Assembly (NCBI GenBank): GCA_025331435.1
Contig: JAIWNI010000019.1
Span: 332,068 to 396,067 of the forward strand
Length of the DNA stretch: 64,000 nt
Reading direction: 5' to 3'
From: Choanephora cucurbitarum
Lineage: Eukaryota; Mucoromycota; Mucoromycetes; Mucorales; Choanephoraceae
The notes under the pieces are model-generated. The model had not been told where the DNA came from. It did no database searches and saw nothing but the letters and a program-made list of their open reading frames with translations. Below, piece after piece: positions 63,049-64,000 of this stretch; within the stretch, counting starts at the first letter, position 1; every line of letters begins with the position of its first letter. The position numbers were made by a program, and so were the translations under genes.

Positions 63049-64000
63049 TGCAAAAAGAGATTTCAGGACGCGCCTATTTTACCCATAGGTAGGGGCTTAG
63101 CAATTAGTTATCAAAAGCAAGACTTTTTTTTCAGCTTATTTTTTGTTTAAGACAATTGCTACTTACCTTTCTTTTTCTCCTTTTCTGAAAACGTTTAGTA
63201 TTATCACGATCCTTTTAGGCACTGATCAGTAGTTAGTGCCATTACAAGTGCTTTCAGCAATTGAGACAAGAGGACATGAAGTCCTACCAATAAGCGACTG
63301 TACTTATCTAAGTTTTTGGCGATAAACTTTCTTAACATGAGCATACTACCAACCAACAATTGTGCTTTTGTGCTACGTAAAGGCATCAAGTTACTGCAGA
63401 CCAGCTGATCTGATAAAAACATCAATGCAGTTTATACCCATAAATTCTTTTTGAACCTTTGCTCCAGCCAAAAAGGAACATACGTCGCAGGACAGTGAGA
63501 AGGGATTCAGTTTATTCGACGGATTTGATCAATAATGAACAAGTTGTATTTGACAAGGATTGAATGACACAAACGATGGATCGACCATATATCTATTGGG
63601 AAGCTTGTTCATAAGCAACATTCCTCCTGTAAGTGTAACATAGTCTGCTTACTTAAATACCTGCAAAGGTTGTTCCTCTTTGGGCTGTTAGTCTTTCGTC
63701 TTCCTTTGATATTGAAGCTTAACATCCTCTTAATTCATAAAACGCCAACACGCACCCTTCTTACTTACGTTCCATTATTTTGAAGAATTAGAGAGAACAA
63801 GGAAAAGACAATGGTCATGACATTTTGGAGGTAAACTCGTTTACTGATGAAGGATCTTCATGTCCCATTAGTATTCCTAAGGACAGGATTGTGTTTTGTA
63901 ACTACTCTTAACTTAGGGATGGACATAGGGTATTCAAATACATGTGTCTTGCTAAACGACATGATAACCACTTGGAAATTAACCGCAGTGTCACAGACTT
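63049..64000. repeat. Long direct repeat, copy 2 (cut by window end)
   Basis: Same orientation and sequence as 57890-58841. The left flank (…TTTTAGAAACA) is unrelated to that of copy 1 (…AAAAATCTTG). The unit from one copy to the next is 5159 bp. Confidence 0.9.

Noticed and set aside
57890..64000. LTR retrotransposon flanked by the long direct repeats
   Set aside because: The interior shows no gag, protease, reverse transcriptase or integrase motifs and carries a multi-intron gene, and the repeat's right end cannot be seen. Kept only as an alternative.

Overview
The window is eukaryotic and almost certainly from a Mucoromycota (Mucorales-type) fungus. It is AT-rich. Genes sit close together on both strands and are broken by many 45-85 bp introns with GTAAG-like donors and YTAG/CAG acceptors. 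CT-rich leader tracts precede several start codons. The proteins are typical fungal housekeeping factors. Genus cannot be fixed from the sequence. Exon models below were built by hand, by matching splice phases; in every intact model the summed coding length divides by three.

Layout: (1) 1-4791 (+) is the 3' part of a neurofibromin/Ira-type RasGAP. (2) 5404-6789 (-) is an amino-acid/auxin permease-type transporter. (3) 8462-8941 (-) is a C2H2 zinc-finger protein and 9136-10081 (-) is MAF1. (4) 10552-15935 (-) is a tight head-to-tail group: an unknown protein, an unknown coiled-coil protein and BRE1. (5) 16262-17865 (+) is a DDX3/Ded1-like helicase and 18140-23700 (+) is GCN2. (6) 24158-27015 (-) is an M13 membrane metallopeptidase. 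(7) 27.5-29.4 kb is a decayed zone with broken ORFs, a tRNA-like relic and a 155 bp mariner-type MITE. (8) 29806-32078 (+) is HSE1/STAM, 33592-34828 (+) a double Zn2Cys6 regulator, and 35662-38265 (+) an intracellular GH31 glycosidase. (9) 38414-38799 (-) is a small unknown gene and 39276-39974 (-) a secreted YcaC-like cysteine hydrolase. (10) 40.1-44.2 kb is gene-poor with remnants. (11) 44273-51272 (+) is UBR1, convergent with CHO2 at 51400-54455 (-). (12) 54885-55301 (-) is a small unknown gene and 55900-57846 (-) is RRP6. (13) 57.9-64 kb is a repeat-rich tail. It holds two identical direct copies of at least 952 bp lying 5159 bp apart. Between them are an 11-exon gene of an uncharacterised family, interrupted by an in-frame stop, and a 121/141 bp higher-order tandem repeat.

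Functionally the intact genes are unrelated housekeeping units rather than a pathway cluster. There are themes: nutrient and stress signalling (RasGAP, GCN2, MAF1), ubiquitin (BRE1 and UBR1, both RAD6-type E2 partners, and HSE1 in ESCRT-0), RNA metabolism (helicase, RRP6) and phospholipid synthesis (CHO2). The least explained material is the repeat-rich tail and the related remnant near 41.6-42.0 kb. Both appear to carry members of one multicopy family with a PD-(D/E)XK-like core.
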